Shown: positions 1-8,822, counted from the first letter of the stretch. The stretch: 64,000 nt of DNA from JBOGTC01 sp050692055 (GCA_050692055.1 JBOGTC010000075.1:12306-76305), one strand, 5' to 3'. Notes: a model not told the origin generated them from the letters alone. Program-made: numbers and translations.

Positions 1-574
1 CGCCCCGTTCCGCGTCGAGAAGCTCCTGGAGCAGGCTGCGCGCTTCGGCGGGGTTGTCCTGCCGATAGTGCGCGAAGGCGAGCCAGTACTTCGACCAGGC
101 AGCATCGGTCGCCAGGTCCATCCGAGAGAACGCTTCTGCCGCCTCCGCAGCGGGACCGATGGCCTCCGATCCCCGATCCAGCCGGCACAGCGCCTCGGCC
201 ATGCCACGCAGCAGCTCGGCTCGAACGCGCCCCACGGGATTCGCATCAAGCAGCAGCTGGTACCGATCGAGCGCCTCCTGCCAGCGTCCGGCAGCCAGCG
301 CCAGGTCGGCTTCGAGACGCGCGGAGGCGGGCTGCTCCACGTCCAGGAAGTCGCGCGGTGAGAGACCAAGACGCTCGGCAAGGAACGAGAGCGCGGCCAT
401 CGATGGCTTTGCGTGCCCCAGCTCGAGCGCGCTGATGTAGGCGCTCGTGTAGCGGCCCGCGGCGAGTTCTGCCTGGGTCAAGCCGGCTTGACGGCGTGCG
501 TTGCGGATGCGGGTGCCGACGCGCTCAGCGAGCGCCCGGTTGTCGACCACCAGCACGTGCCGTCTCTTCCGCAC
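1..574 (-). CDS. XRE-family HTH regulator with TPR-like region (3' part beyond window)
   Basis: The reading frame starts at a GTG at 574 and is still open at base 1, so about 191 residues are visible and the C terminus is missing. After about 10 residues comes a classic XRE helix-turn-helix (LTQAELAAG, then YISALELGHAKPS, then LAERLGLSPRDFL), which should bind DNA. From about residue 85 the sequence is Ala/Leu-rich helical (ALDRYQLLLDANP, AEALCRLDRGSEAI, YWLAFAHYRQDNP) with the look of degenerate TPR repeats, which would sense a partner or ligand. Such HTH-TPR regulators are usual in high-GC Gram-positives and Chloroflexota. The target is unknown. The start is uncertain; a GGAG lies about 12 bases upstream of the GTG. 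Confidence 0.8.
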   Translation of the reverse strand, partial: MRKRRHVLVVDNRALAERVGTRIRNARRQAGLTQAELAAGRYTSAYISALELGHAKPSMAALSFLAERLGLSPRDFLDVEQPASARLEADLALAAGRWQEALDRYQLLLDANPVGRVRAELLRGMAEALCRLDRGSEAIGPAAEAAEAFSRMDLATDAAWSKYWLAFAHYRQDNPAEARSLLQELLDAERG

Positions 575-644
575 GGCGACAGGGTACTCCAGCCCAAGTA
601 CGGTTTGAATGCCCCATTCCGCAGCAGGAGCGGAGGAATTCTGG

Positions 645-1760
645 CTACGGCCCGAAGCGGACCACCACCAGTCGATCGGCAGCCGATTCGGCGCCCCACA
701 CCTCGCCCTCGCGGCCCAGCAGCTGCCGCACCTGGGCCGGCGTGCTCTCGTGCGCCAGCGACATGAACGTCTCGGTCTGCGGATCGAAGCGGACCATGGC
801 GTTGGCGCCGAAGTCGGTCACCCAGACCGCGTCGGTCTCGTCGACGTAGACGGCGTACGGCATCGGCGAGTCGCCCGGCAGCGGCCATTCGCGCCAGGAC
901 TCGTCACTAGGGTCGTACATCGCCAGGAGCCCGGCATCCCACTCGGTCACCCACAGCCGACCGTCAGAATCTGGCCAGACGCGGCGCGCTCCCCCGCCGG
1001 GGGTCGGCGTCTCGATCACGTCCACCGCGCCGGTCTCGGTGTCAATGGCACCCAGGTAGCTTCCTGCCAGCGCGCTGAAGTACACGTCGCCGTCCGGCGT
1101 GGTCGAGATGCCGTACGGCCCTCCGCCGTCCGGCGCATCGTAGATGGCAATCTCGCCGGTCTCCGGGTCGAGGCTGCCGTAGATGCCAGCCTGCCCCGTG
1201 AACCACAGGATCCCCTCGTCATCGAACGTCGCGGTGTTCAGATTGGCGTTCGGCGGCGCATCCGCCGGCAGCCGGTGGACGGTCACCGCCTCGGTCTCCG
1301 GGTCGACGGTGACGATCGCATTCAGGCCGCCGTCCGTGATCCACGGCGACCCATCGGGGCCCACGATCACGCCGTGCGGCTGCGATTCGGCGCCGAGCGG
1401 AATCTCGCGCACCTCGCCGTTCTGGGGGTCCAGCCAGCCTAGCCGCCCGGTCTGCTGCGCCACGTACCAGACGCCACCGTCGGTCGCCGGCGCCACGTCG
1501 TGCGGCCGCGAACCGGCCGGAACGGCGAATGACTCCATCCTGAGCTCGTGCTCCGCCTCGGGCTCCGGACTGGCCGATGGGGTGGCCGACGCCGTCGGGG
1601 ACGGGCTCTCGCTGGGCGCGGCCGAGGGCGTGGCTGCGCTCGGCAGCGGCGACCGGGGCACGACCGGCGGCGACGGTTCGGAGGCGGTGCAGGCGGCGAG
1701 CACGCCGAGCAGGCACGCGACCAGGCCGGGGGCGCTGATCGGGCGATGTGCTGGTGCCAT
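645..1760 (-). CDS. Virginiamycin-B-lyase-like beta-propeller lipoprotein
   Basis: This 371-residue protein starts with a lipoprotein signal (hydrophobic ACLLGVLAAC, Cys at about 24), then about 45 residues of Pro/Ser/Ala-rich linker. The rest is a set of Vgb/streptogramin-lyase repeats of the form GxxWxxxxxxxxIGxxDPxTG, for example VWYVAQQTGRLGWLDPQ, LWFTGQAGIYGSLDPETG and VYFSALAGSYLGAIDTETG, which fold as a six- or seven-bladed propeller. It would sit on the outer face of the membrane. True Vgb lyases open streptogramin B rings, but most proteins with this repeat have no proven activity, so I call the fold and not the reaction. It stands alone between the XRE/TPR gene and GH15. Confidence 0.85.
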   Translation of the reverse strand: MAPAHRPISAPGLVACLLGVLAACTASEPSPPVVPRSPLPSAATPSAAPSESPSPTASATPSASPEPEAEHELRMESFAVPAGSRPHDVAPATDGGVWYVAQQTGRLGWLDPQNGEVREIPLGAESQPHGVIVGPDGSPWITDGGLNAIVTVDPETEAVTVHRLPADAPPNANLNTATFDDEGILWFTGQAGIYGSLDPETGEIAIYDAPDGGGPYGISTTPDGDVYFSALAGSYLGAIDTETGAVDVIETPTPGGGARRVWPDSDGRLWVTEWDAGLLAMYDPSDESWREWPLPGDSPMPYAVYVDETDAVWVTDFGANAMVRFDPQTETFMSLAHESTPAQVRQLLGREGEVWGAESAADRLVVVRFGP

Positions 1761-1863
1761 GCGCCCAGTTTCTCACCCGAACGCCAGCACGTCATGAAGC
1801 CACGTGGGGGTTGGCGGCGCCCGTGTGACGTGCAAGACTGACGCCCCTTTGCGAAGGAGCAGC

Positions 1864-3888
1864 ATGCACGACGACGGGCAGGCGGGTCCCCTCAGCCCCT
1901 CGACGATGCGGGCAATGGCGAGCTCGCCGTTTCCACCCATCGCCGAGTACGGCTTCCTGTCCGACTGCGAGACGACCGCGCTCGTCGCGCCGGGCGGAAA
2001 CGTCGAGTGGCTCTGCCTGCCGCGCATGGACTCACCGAGTGTTTTCGGCTCCATCCTCGATCGCGATGCCGGCGGATTCCGGTTCGGCCCGGCCGACGTG
2101 ACGGTCCCCGCAGATCGACGCTACCTGCCCGGAACAATGGTGCTCGAGACGAGCTGGGGCACGCCGCAGGGCTGGATCATCGTCCGCGATGTGCTGCTCG
2201 TCGGTCCGTGGCAGCATGAGAAGCAGCGCTCGAAGTCCCACCTGCGCGCTCCGACGGACTACGACGCCGAGCACATCCTGCTGCGCACGGTGCGGTGCGT
2301 GAACGGGGAGATGCAGCTCGTCCTCGACTGCGAGCCGGTCTTCGACTACGGACGCACGCTCGGACACTGGGAGTACACCGAATCCGGCTATTACCAGGGC
2401 GCCTGCCGCGCCGATGGCGACCAGCCGCCGCTGACGCTGACCAGCGACATCCGGATCGGGTTCGAGGGCCCGCGCGCCATCGGTCGCACGCTCATCAAGG
2501 AAGGCGAGACACGGTTCTGCGCATTGTCGTGGGGATCGCGCGAGCCGCCGCGGACCTCCGACGAGGCCTACGGGCGCCTGGTCTGGACGGCCCACCACTG
2601 GCAGCACTGGCTGGCGCGCGGTCGCTTCCCGGACCATCCCTGGCGGTCGTACCTGGAGCGGTCGGCGCTGACGCTGCGCGGCCTCACCTACGAGCCCAGC
2701 GGGGCCATCATCGCCGCCGCCACGACCTCCCTGCCGGAAACGCCGGGCGGCGAGCGCAACTGGGACTATCGCTACAGCTGGATTCGCGACTCGACCTTCG
2801 CGCTGTGGGGCCTCTACATCCTCGGCTTCGACTGGGAGGCGAACGACTTCCTGTACTTCATCGCCGACATGGCCAGCGGCGAGGAGGACCTGCAGGTCAT
2901 GTACGGCATCGGCGGCGAGCGCGTCCTGACCGAGCGCATCCTTGACCACCTCAGCGGGTACGAGGGTGCCCGTCCAGTCCGCATCGGCAACGGCGCCTAC
3001 AACCAGCGGCAGCACGACGTCTGGGGCGCGGTGCTCGACTCGGTGTACCTGCACACCAAGTCGCGCGACCACCTCGACGAGCGCATCTGGCCGATGCTGG
3101 TGCGCCAGGTCGAGGCCGCCCTCACCCACTGGCGTGAGCCCGACCGCGGGCTGTGGGAGGTGCGTGCTGAGCCGAAGCACTTCACCAGCTCCAAGCTCAT
3201 GTGCTGGGTCGCCGCGGATCGCGGCGCCGCGCTTGCTCGCCTGCGCAACGATGATGAGCGCGCCGAACGATGGGCCGTCGCCGCAGACGAGATCCGCGAC
3301 GACATCTGCGCCAATGCGCTCGACCGGCGAGGCGTGTTCACGCAGCATTACGAGACCGATGCGCTCGATGCATCGGTCCTGCTCATGCCGCTCGTGCGCT
3401 TCCTGCCCCCCGACGACGAGCGCATCCGTCGCACGGTGCTGACCATCGCCGAAGAGCTGACGGTCGACGGGCTGGTGCTGCGCTACCGGACGCAGGAGAC
3501 GGACGATGGGCTCCGCGGTGAGGAAGGCAGCTTCACGATCTGCTCGTTCTGGCTCGTCTCGGCGCTGGTGGAGATCGGCGAGGTGGAGCGGGCACGCCAG
3601 CTGGGCGAGAAGCTGCTCTCCTACGCCAGCCCGCTCGGGCTGTACGGGGAGGAGATCGATCCGCACAGCGGCCGCCACCTCGGCAACTTCCCGCAGGCCT
3701 TCACGCACCTGGCGCTGATCAACGCCATCATGCATCTCATCCACGCCGAGGGCCGAGGCAGCGCGGCGGAACCCAGCCCGGCCGACGAGATGTCCGAGCG
3801 CAGCGCCGCCCGGGCCGCACCCGACACTTCGGGAAATGGCCGCGGCAAACTACCGCAGCCGACCTCATCGCATTCAGCTGACGACTGA
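1864..3888 (+). CDS. Glycoside hydrolase family 15 (glucoamylase/trehalase type)
   Basis: The product has 674 residues. It opens with the GH15 N-terminal signature PIAEYGFLSDCETTAL followed by GGNVEWLCLPRMDSPSVF, nearly the pattern of actinobacterial GH15 trehalases. The catalytic (alpha/alpha)6 barrel is visible as GERNWDYRYSWIRDS in the middle and GSFTICSFWLVSALV near the end, which carries the expected carboxylate (EEGSF). The enzyme should release glucose from alpha-glucosides or trehalose in the cytoplasm, since no signal peptide is seen. I chose the ATG at 1864 because GAAGGAG lies just upstream; longer readings from 1804 have no ribosome site. The last 35 residues are Ser/Ala-rich and unconserved. 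Substrate cannot be settled from sequence. Confidence 0.9.
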   Translation: MHDDGQAGPLSPSTMRAMASSPFPPIAEYGFLSDCETTALVAPGGNVEWLCLPRMDSPSVFGSILDRDAGGFRFGPADVTVPADRRYLPGTMVLETSWGTPQGWIIVRDVLLVGPWQHEKQRSKSHLRAPTDYDAEHILLRTVRCVNGEMQLVLDCEPVFDYGRTLGHWEYTESGYYQGACRADGDQPPLTLTSDIRIGFEGPRAIGRTLIKEGETRFCALSWGSREPPRTSDEAYGRLVWTAHHWQHWLARGRFPDHPWRSYLERSALTLRGLTYEPSGAIIAAATTSLPETPGGERNWDYRYSWIRDSTFALWGLYILGFDWEANDFLYFIADMASGEEDLQVMYGIGGERVLTERILDHLSGYEGARPVRIGNGAYNQRQHDVWGAVLDSVYLHTKSRDHLDERIWPMLVRQVEAALTHWREPDRGLWEVRAEPKHFTSSKLMCWVAADRGAALARLRNDDERAERWAVAADEIRDDICANALDRRGVFTQHYETDALDASVLLMPLVRFLPPDDERIRRTVLTIAEELTVDGLVLRYRTQETDDGLRGEEGSFTICSFWLVSALVEIGEVERARQLGEKLLSYASPLGLYGEEIDPHSGRHLGNFPQAFTHLALINAIMHLIHAEGRGSAAEPSPADEMSERSAARAAPDTSGNGRGKLPQPTSSHSADD

Positions 3889-4336
3889 CGTCCTGTGGGG
3901 CGCCGCTCGATCACGTCACGCGGAGACCGCCTGCTCGTATCAATGCTCGCCCCCTGCAACTTATCCGAGGTCGAAGGGCGCCTCGAGTCTCCAGGCACTG
4001 CTCATATCGGGTCAATGCCCCGTGCGCGACGCATTGACCCCGGCTGCCGCGGCCTGTTCCCGCGCTCAGCTCGGTTAAGTTGCATCAGCCGCGCATTGGT
4101 GGCATCTGCCGGGCTCGGTCAGCCGGCAGCGTGGCTCAGCGCGCCGCCAGCCCCGGGTGCTGATGCTCTTAGATCGGGCCGATCCGGGCCGCCACCCTTC
4201 GGCATATGAGAGCCGGTGTCTCCTTCTGCCCTGACCGGCACGCCCCCACCGAAAGGGCCATCGCCATGCGCGGCCGATCGCTGGATAGTGCACGCTGTCC
4301 GTTCCAATCGCGTCCATAGCCGCGAGGCCCGAGCTC
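3889..4336. other. Intergenic region with no convincing gene
   Basis: These 448 bases between the GH15 and DUF1385 genes hold only short overlapping open frames without family resemblance or ribosome sites. The one clear structure is the perfect inverted repeat at 4009-4040, listed separately. The upstream region of the DUF1385 gene must contain its promoter, but I see no convincing -35/-10 pair. Confidence 0.6.
4009..4040. repeat. Perfect 10-bp inverted repeat, 12-base loop
   Basis: GGGTCAATGC at 4009-4018 is the exact reverse complement of GCATTGACCC at 4031-4040, separated by 12 bases. It lies about 120 bases past the GH15 stop codon and 297 bases before the DUF1385 start. There is no T run on either side, so it is a poor rho-independent terminator. 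The arms contain TCAAT/ATTGA and could be an operator. The structure is certain, the role is not. Confidence 0.65.
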
Positions 4337-5260
4337 GTGCCATCTCAATCCCGACCGCTGTACGGCGGCCAGGCGCTCGTCGAGGGCGTCCTCATCCGCA
4401 ACGCAGACCGCTGGGCCGTGGCCCTGCGCCGGCCTGACGGCGAGATCCACGCGTACGCGGGAGATCTTCCGACCGTGAGCGGCCTCTGGACGAGGCCGTT
4501 CCTGCGCGGGCTCCGCGGCCTGGGCGTTCAGTTCCGGGTTGGGATGCGTGCGCTGGTGGAATCGTCGACCATGGCCAGCGCCGGTGAGATACGGCCGCTG
4601 CCGAGGCTCGCCATGGCGTCGATGGTCGCCACCAGCGTGGTGATCGGCCTCCTCATCTTCACCGCGCTGCCGCTGATCCTCACCGCACGGGATGCGAGCG
4701 TCGAGCCGACGGTCGCCCAACGGCTCTCCGAAGGCATGGTCAAGACCGGGCTGCTGGCGGTCTACGTGATCGGTATCACGCGCGTGCCCAGCTATCGGCG
4801 CATCTTCAGCTACCACGGCGCGGAGCACATGGCGGTCGCCTGCGCCGAAGCGGACAGGCCGATGACGATCGAGAACGTGGCCTCCTTCAGCCCCGCCCAC
4901 CCTCGCTGCGGCACCGGCTTCATCGTCATCCTCGCGACCGTCGACACCTTCGTGCTCGGCGTCCTTCCGCGGTTCGGTGAGGCATTCGACCTGGCGCTGC
5001 GTATCGGCTTCCTGCCGATCACGGCGGCGATCGCGTACGAGCTGCTGCGCTGGGGCTCGCGGCAGCGAGGCGTCGGCTTTGGGCTCAATCGGTTCGGGCT
5101 GCTCAGCCAGCGCCTGACCACCGCCCATCCGGATCGCGGGCAGATCGAGGTGGCGATCGCCGCGCTCGAGCTGTGCCGGGCACCGGCAAGGGCCGGCACC
5201 AGCGGGGAGGCCGTCAGCGCCGCGCCGTCGGAGCCCGCAACGCAGTTGGCGCAGGTCTAG
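4337..5260 (+). CDS. DUF1385 family membrane protein
   Basis: The 307-residue protein carries the DUF1385 hallmarks: YGGQALVEGVLIR at the N terminus, FSYHGAEHMAVAC in the middle and FSPAHPRCGTGFIV after it. Hydrophobic stretches at about 90-115, 130-150 and 195-240 suggest three or four membrane segments. The conserved His and Cys residues (YHGAEH, HPRCG) hint at metal binding, but no biochemical role is established for the family; it is often found near prfA/prmC or thymidine kinase genes, which are not seen here. The start is a GTG. Its end overlaps the end of the convergent XRE gene by four bases. Confidence 0.85.
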   Translation: MPSQSRPLYGGQALVEGVLIRNADRWAVALRRPDGEIHAYAGDLPTVSGLWTRPFLRGLRGLGVQFRVGMRALVESSTMASAGEIRPLPRLAMASMVATSVVIGLLIFTALPLILTARDASVEPTVAQRLSEGMVKTGLLAVYVIGITRVPSYRRIFSYHGAEHMAVACAEADRPMTIENVASFSPAHPRCGTGFIVILATVDTFVLGVLPRFGEAFDLALRIGFLPITAAIAYELLRWGSRQRGVGFGLNRFGLLSQRLTTAHPDRGQIEVAIAALELCRAPARAGTSGEAVSAAPSEPATQLAQV

Positions 5261-6354
5261 GGGGAGCGAGCGCCGAAGCCGCCTGCTGCCGCTTGGCGGA
5301 TCGATCCCTCCCGCTTCCGGCGCGCGCGCACCACGAGATAGGCGTGCATCAGTTCGCGCACGTCGTCCTCGTGCAGGTCGTCATCGTTGAGGAGCGCCGC
5401 TTCGACGCGTCGGGTGGGCAGGATCGGCAGGTCCGAAAGCCGATCGAAGTAGTCGGCCGCATCGTCGACGTTGGCCACCTCGCGCAGCGCATGGGCGAGC
5501 TTGGCCGCGGTCGCCAGCGTCGGTGTCCGGTCGCCTGTCAGCAGGCGCGATATGGTCGAGTGATCCACCCCGGACAGGGCGGCGAGCTGACGCTGGGTCA
5601 TCCGCCGCTCACGTAGCCGGCGTCGCAGCCAGATGTTGAAGACGATGGCGCCGGCCCAGCCACCCCCCGCCCGCCCGAACTCGACTGCCACCGCCACTCC
5701 CGAGACGACCTTGGAGCCGGCGACGACGATCGCGACCTCCGGCGAGACCGGATCGATGCGCACCATCGGTGGTGGAACCCAATCCAGCGAGAGACCGATC
5801 TGCGAGTCCTCGGCTTCGGCCACCTCTACCGCTTCGGCCTCCGGCGAAGGCTCAGGCAGCGGCGCGGGCTCGGGCTCCGGGGCTTCGGCGGCGGCCGGCG
5901 GCGGCGAGGAAGAGAGGCTCGAAGGGGCGACAAGCCCGCTGGACGTGGACTGAGCCGGCAGCGGCTCGCTCGCCGACTCCTCCGAGGTCTCGGGCCGCGG
6001 GGCCGTCGGCGTTGGGGCTTCAGCCGAAGTTGAGTCGTCGGAAGATGCCACCGGGTCGGCTGCCAGCTCATCATCGACCACCAGGTCCGCCGGCTCGGCG
6101 CTCGGCGACGGCTCGGTCGAGGGCGACGGCTCGGTCGAGGGCGACGGCTCGGTCGATGGCTCTGGCGTTGGCGAGGCCGACGACTCCGGCTCCGGCGAGG
6201 CCGATGGCTCGGATTCCGGGGACGCCGACGGATCGCCGGGGGGCTGAAGCTCCGGGGTTACCTCAACCTCACCAGGGGTAGTGGCCGCCGCCGCGGGTGC
6301 GAAAGCGATGCCCAGCGACAGGGCGAGCGCCCCGGCGACGGCCATCCGCCGCAT
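5257..6354 (-). CDS. Membrane-tethered XRE-type regulator with Pro/Ser/Glu-rich extracytoplasmic domain
   Basis: Read from ATG 6354 the protein has 365 residues with four parts. Residues 1-25 are a signal peptide (MRRMAVAGALALSLG ending AAAA). About 30-190 are low-complexity Pro/Ser/Glu/Ala, including repeats of STEPSP. About 205-243 is a hydrophobic segment (VAIVVAGSKVVSGVAV, then AGAIVFNIWL) followed by RRRLRERR, which predicts a cytoplasmic side. About 250-300 is an XRE helix-turn-helix (MTQRQLAALSGV, STISRLLTGDRTPTL), followed by a charged tail. The DNA-binding domain is therefore C-terminal and cytoplasmic with a disordered outer region, the reverse of most membrane-bound regulators. The frame can be read further upstream from a TTG at 6411 but without a ribosome site. 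Target unknown. Confidence 0.75.
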   Translation of the reverse strand: MRRMAVAGALALSLGIAFAPAAAATTPGEVEVTPELQPPGDPSASPESEPSASPEPESSASPTPEPSTEPSPSTEPSPSTEPSPSAEPADLVVDDELAADPVASSDDSTSAEAPTPTAPRPETSEESASEPLPAQSTSSGLVAPSSLSSSPPPAAAEAPEPEPAPLPEPSPEAEAVEVAEAEDSQIGLSLDWVPPPMVRIDPVSPEVAIVVAGSKVVSGVAVAVEFGRAGGGWAGAIVFNIWLRRRLRERRMTQRQLAALSGVDHSTISRLLTGDRTPTLATAAKLAHALREVANVDDAADYFDRLSDLPILPTRRVEAALLNDDDLHEDDVRELMHAYLVVRARRKREGSIRQAAAGGFGARSP

Positions 6355-6595
6355 GGCGCCCAAGGTTCGGAACGGGCGGATGGATGTCAGAGGAATCGAG
6401 TCGCGGTGCAACGCAGGAGCCCCATGTCGAGCCGATCGGAGCGGGTACGGGAGTGGCGCCCATCATCCCACAGATGCGCCGGCCTGCCTAGCCACATGTC
6501 GCGACGAAAAGGCCATGCCGGTCCTGCCCGCTTCCCATTGACAGCGGACCTGGACCAGCGGCTAGGCTGCCGTGACGTTGCGGGTGGGACCCGAC

Positions 6596-7090
6596 ATGAA
6601 GCTGTCATCGCTTTTCCACGCGGACCCCGAGCAGGACGTTGCCGAGCCGGCCGCGCCTCCGTTGGAGCCGATCCGCCTCCTCTTTCCCGATGCCCAGCTC
6701 TCCGGCTGGGTCCAGCCCAACGGCGAGCGCGTCACCGACATGCTCCAGCACGGAGGTCCGCTCCGGTTTCTGCCGGCGGGAGCACGCCCCGACGCGTGGG
6801 AGCTCATGGAACCCGCGGATCTGCAGGTCGTGGTACCACCACCGCACGTCAGCCTGCCGGAGCGCCGCGTGCACCGCCAGCGTCACGAGGTCTTCGTCCG
6901 CATCGGCTCCTACGTCGTCACCGGGACGGCCCACCTGTTGCCGGGCGAGGAGAACGATCCGTACCTGCGCGCCTCGCGGCAGTACCTGCCGATCACCGAT
7001 GCGATCCTGTCCGTAGAGGGATATACGCCCGAAGTCCTGGAGACGGTGATCGTGAACCTGAAGCGCGTGGACGAGTTCGAGGTGATCTAG
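6596..7090 (+). CDS. Conserved hypothetical protein
   Basis: I do not recognise this 164-residue protein by name. It has no signal peptide or membrane segment and reads as a mixed alpha/beta soluble protein with a core of LFPDAQLSGWVQPNG, PLRFLPAG, HEVFVRIGSYVVTGTAHL and PYLRASRQYLPITDA. Tyr/Val-rich strands suggest a small beta-barrel or sandwich. The ATG at 6596 follows GGGTGGGA; a GTG at 6572 in the same frame is the alternative start. It is divergent from the membrane-tethered XRE gene (gap about 240 bases) and convergent with the VOC gene. Confidence 0.65.
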   Translation: MKLSSLFHADPEQDVAEPAAPPLEPIRLLFPDAQLSGWVQPNGERVTDMLQHGGPLRFLPAGARPDAWELMEPADLQVVVPPPHVSLPERRVHRQRHEVFVRIGSYVVTGTAHLLPGEENDPYLRASRQYLPITDAILSVEGYTPEVLETVIVNLKRVDEFEVI

Positions 7091-7093
7091 GCT

Positions 7094-7480
7094 CTACCCC
7101 GGGCGCCTCATGCTCTCGGGCGCCGGCTCCCACAGCTCGAAGCGGTTACCCTCGGGATCGGTGGCCCATCCGAAGCGCCCCACGCCCTCCATCGTCTCCA
7201 GCTGGTCGTCGACGGCCACCCCGGCGCCACGAAGCTGGGTCAGCATCGCATCCAGGTCGCGGACGCGAAAGTTGAGCATCCACTGCTGCTCGGGGCGGCC
7301 GAAGTAATCGGTATCGACGTCGAACGGTGCGAACACGGTGGGGCCCTCCTCCTGCCACCATGTCTCGTCACTCTCCTCGGCCATGGGGTTGATGCCGAGG
7401 TGCTCCCAGTACCAGCGGGAGAGGCCTGGCGGATCCTTTGCGCGGAGGAACGCTCCGCCGATGCCGGTGACTCGTTCCAT
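7094..7480 (-). CDS. VOC (glyoxalase/bleomycin resistance) family protein
   Basis: The 128-residue protein has one vicinal-oxygen-chelate fold: GGAFLRAKDPPGLSRWYWEHLG at its start (first beta-alpha unit), then MLNFRVRDLDAMLTQLRGAGV and the closing strand FGWATDPEGNRFELWEP. DPEGNRFELWEP holds the Glu that usually completes the metal site. Members act on small electrophiles or bind antibiotics; the substrate cannot be told from sequence. It is monocistronic. Confidence 0.85.
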   Translation of the reverse strand: MERVTGIGGAFLRAKDPPGLSRWYWEHLGINPMAEESDETWWQEEGPTVFAPFDVDTDYFGRPEQQWMLNFRVRDLDAMLTQLRGAGVAVDDQLETMEGVGRFGWATDPEGNRFELWEPAPESMRRPG

Positions 7481-7524
7481 TGGTTACAGATTAGCAGTGG
7501 ACCACCCTTGCGCCGGGGTGTCGA

Positions 7525-7704
7525 TCAGAAGGTCGTTCGCCTGCTCGGCGCTCGGCCCAGCGCCATGAAGCTCACGGTCGCGATCAACGCGATCGCCAGG
7601 ATGCCCAGGCCGATGAAGGCCGGCGACAGCGCGAAGCTGGCCGCGATCATGAGGTGGATGCCGATCGCGATGATGGTCCCCGCGAGATAGCTGGCTGCCC
7701 GCAT
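7525..7704 (-). CDS. Small two-helix membrane protein
   Basis: This short gene encodes 59 residues with two predicted membrane helices (YLAGTIIAIGIHLMIAASF and AFIGLGILAIALIATVSFMA) and a basic tail, APSRRTTF. The ATG at 7704 follows a good GGAGATGA ribosome site; the frame extends further upstream but that part has no start signal. Function unknown. Confidence 0.6.
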   Translation of the reverse strand: MRAASYLAGTIIAIGIHLMIAASFALSPAFIGLGILAIALIATVSFMALGRAPSRRTTF

Positions 7705-7876
7705 CGGTTCATCTCCAGGCTGGGAAGGTTTGGTGCGAACAGCGTCGCTCGACGGCGATGCCCGGCGCATCGTGCGATTGGGCCACGCCCGCTACGTCAT
7801 TCGTCCCGCTGGTTGCGCGCGATTCGCTAGGCTGTACGGCGGGCAAGCCCTGTCACACGAAACGGAGGAGTCTGGC

Positions 7877-8305
7877 ATGAGCTTCGATGTCCTGGGTGAG
7901 CTGAACTGGCTCGCCGTGATCGTGGGAGCACTCATCTACTTCGCGCTCGGTGCGCTGTGGTACTCGCCCATCCTGTTGGGCAGGCAGTGGCAGCGATCGA
8001 TCGGCTGGGACCCGGAGAAGGCGCCTCCGGAGATGAATCCCTTGACCTACGTCGTCCCGCTGCTCGCGTACCTTGTGATGGCGGTGGCGATCGGCCTGCT
8101 TGCCGCGTCGACCGGCACCGACGAGATCGGCGAGGGCGTGACGCTGGGGGTCGTGGTCGCCATCGGTCTGTCGCTGATGCACACGCTGGTCGACGCGACG
8201 TTCGATCCGAACAAGCCGCATCCGTGGGTGTGGTTCTGGATCAACGGCACGTACCACGCGATCGGCCTGATGATCGTGGCTATCGTCGTCTCGATCTGGC
8301 GCTGA
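7877..8305 (+). CDS. DUF1761 family membrane protein
   Basis: The 142-residue protein matches the DUF1761 layout: LNWLAVIVGALIYFALGALWYS in the first helix with the typical ALWYSP motif, GRQWQRSIG after it, then helices at about 55-75, 80-100 and 120-140, with GTYHAIGLMIVAIVV near the end. Four transmembrane segments are expected. Family function is not known. The ATG at 7877 follows GGAGGAG. It is divergent from the 59-residue membrane gene. Confidence 0.85.
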   Translation: MSFDVLGELNWLAVIVGALIYFALGALWYSPILLGRQWQRSIGWDPEKAPPEMNPLTYVVPLLAYLVMAVAIGLLAASTGTDEIGEGVTLGVVVAIGLSLMHTLVDATFDPNKPHPWVWFWINGTYHAIGLMIVAIVVSIWR

Positions 8306-8357
8306 CGCCTATCGGCTCAGTCGTCCTCGCAGCATCCGAGCATCACTCGCACGCCGA

Positions 8358-8822
8358 CTAGCGTGGCCTGCGCGACAGCTCGTCGACCCACGCCTCCAGG
8401 CGGGGAAGGTGCTCGGCGTAGTGCTCCGGTCCCGCCTTGCGCACCCAGTACGAGGCAGCGGGGGTGATCTCGGGCAGCTGGGCCCAGGCCCGCATCAGCT
8501 CGCCGTGGGCGGCGGCCGCCTGGAGATGGACCGTCTCGAGCGGGATGTCGCGCATGGCCGCGAGAAAGCGCTCGTTCTCCGCGTCGACGTCAATCTCGCC
8601 CTCGCGGTAGGTGCCGGCCGCGATCTGGCGCAGCATCGTCGCGCCGCGGGCCATCCAGGTCCCGATGTGGGCGACCGCGTCCTTGGCGGTCCAGCCCTCC
8701 TCGAAGTACCCGGGCTGCTCGGCAGCCTCGGGCGTGATGCGGTCGATCACGCCGTGCAGACGGTTCCAGGCCTCCGTCTCACCGGGCAGCTCCCGCTCTT
8801 CGGTCCGCATGTCCTGTGTCAT
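8358..8822 (-). CDS. DinB/mycothiol-maleylpyruvate-isomerase-like protein
   Basis: The 154-residue protein looks like the DinB/YfiT four-helix family: ETEAWNRLHGVIDRI in helix 1, GWTAKDAVAHIGTWMARG (metal-site His) in helix 2, and EHYAEHLPRLEAWVDEL in the last helix, which supplies further His ligands. These enzymes are metal-dependent, often using mycothiol or bacillithiol, or are stress proteins of unknown substrate. The ATG at 8822 was preferred over an adjacent TTG. It follows the MBL gene on the same strand by 45 bases and may be its last operon member. Confidence 0.75.
   Translation of the reverse strand: MTQDMRTEERELPGETEAWNRLHGVIDRITPEAAEQPGYFEEGWTAKDAVAHIGTWMARGATMLRQIAAGTYREGEIDVDAENERFLAAMRDIPLETVHLQAAAAHGELMRAWAQLPEITPAASYWVRKAGPEHYAEHLPRLEAWVDELSRRPR

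Noticed and set aside
2032..3744. 570-codon minus-strand frame opposite the GH15 gene
   Set aside because: The GH15 motifs on the plus strand explain the sequence. The antisense translation is His/Arg/Val-biased with no domain.
6100..6240. Tandem repeat of about 18 bases (GGCGACGGCTCGGTCGAG)
   Set aside because: It encodes STEPSP repeats in the outer region of the membrane-tethered XRE protein, so it is not a separate DNA element.
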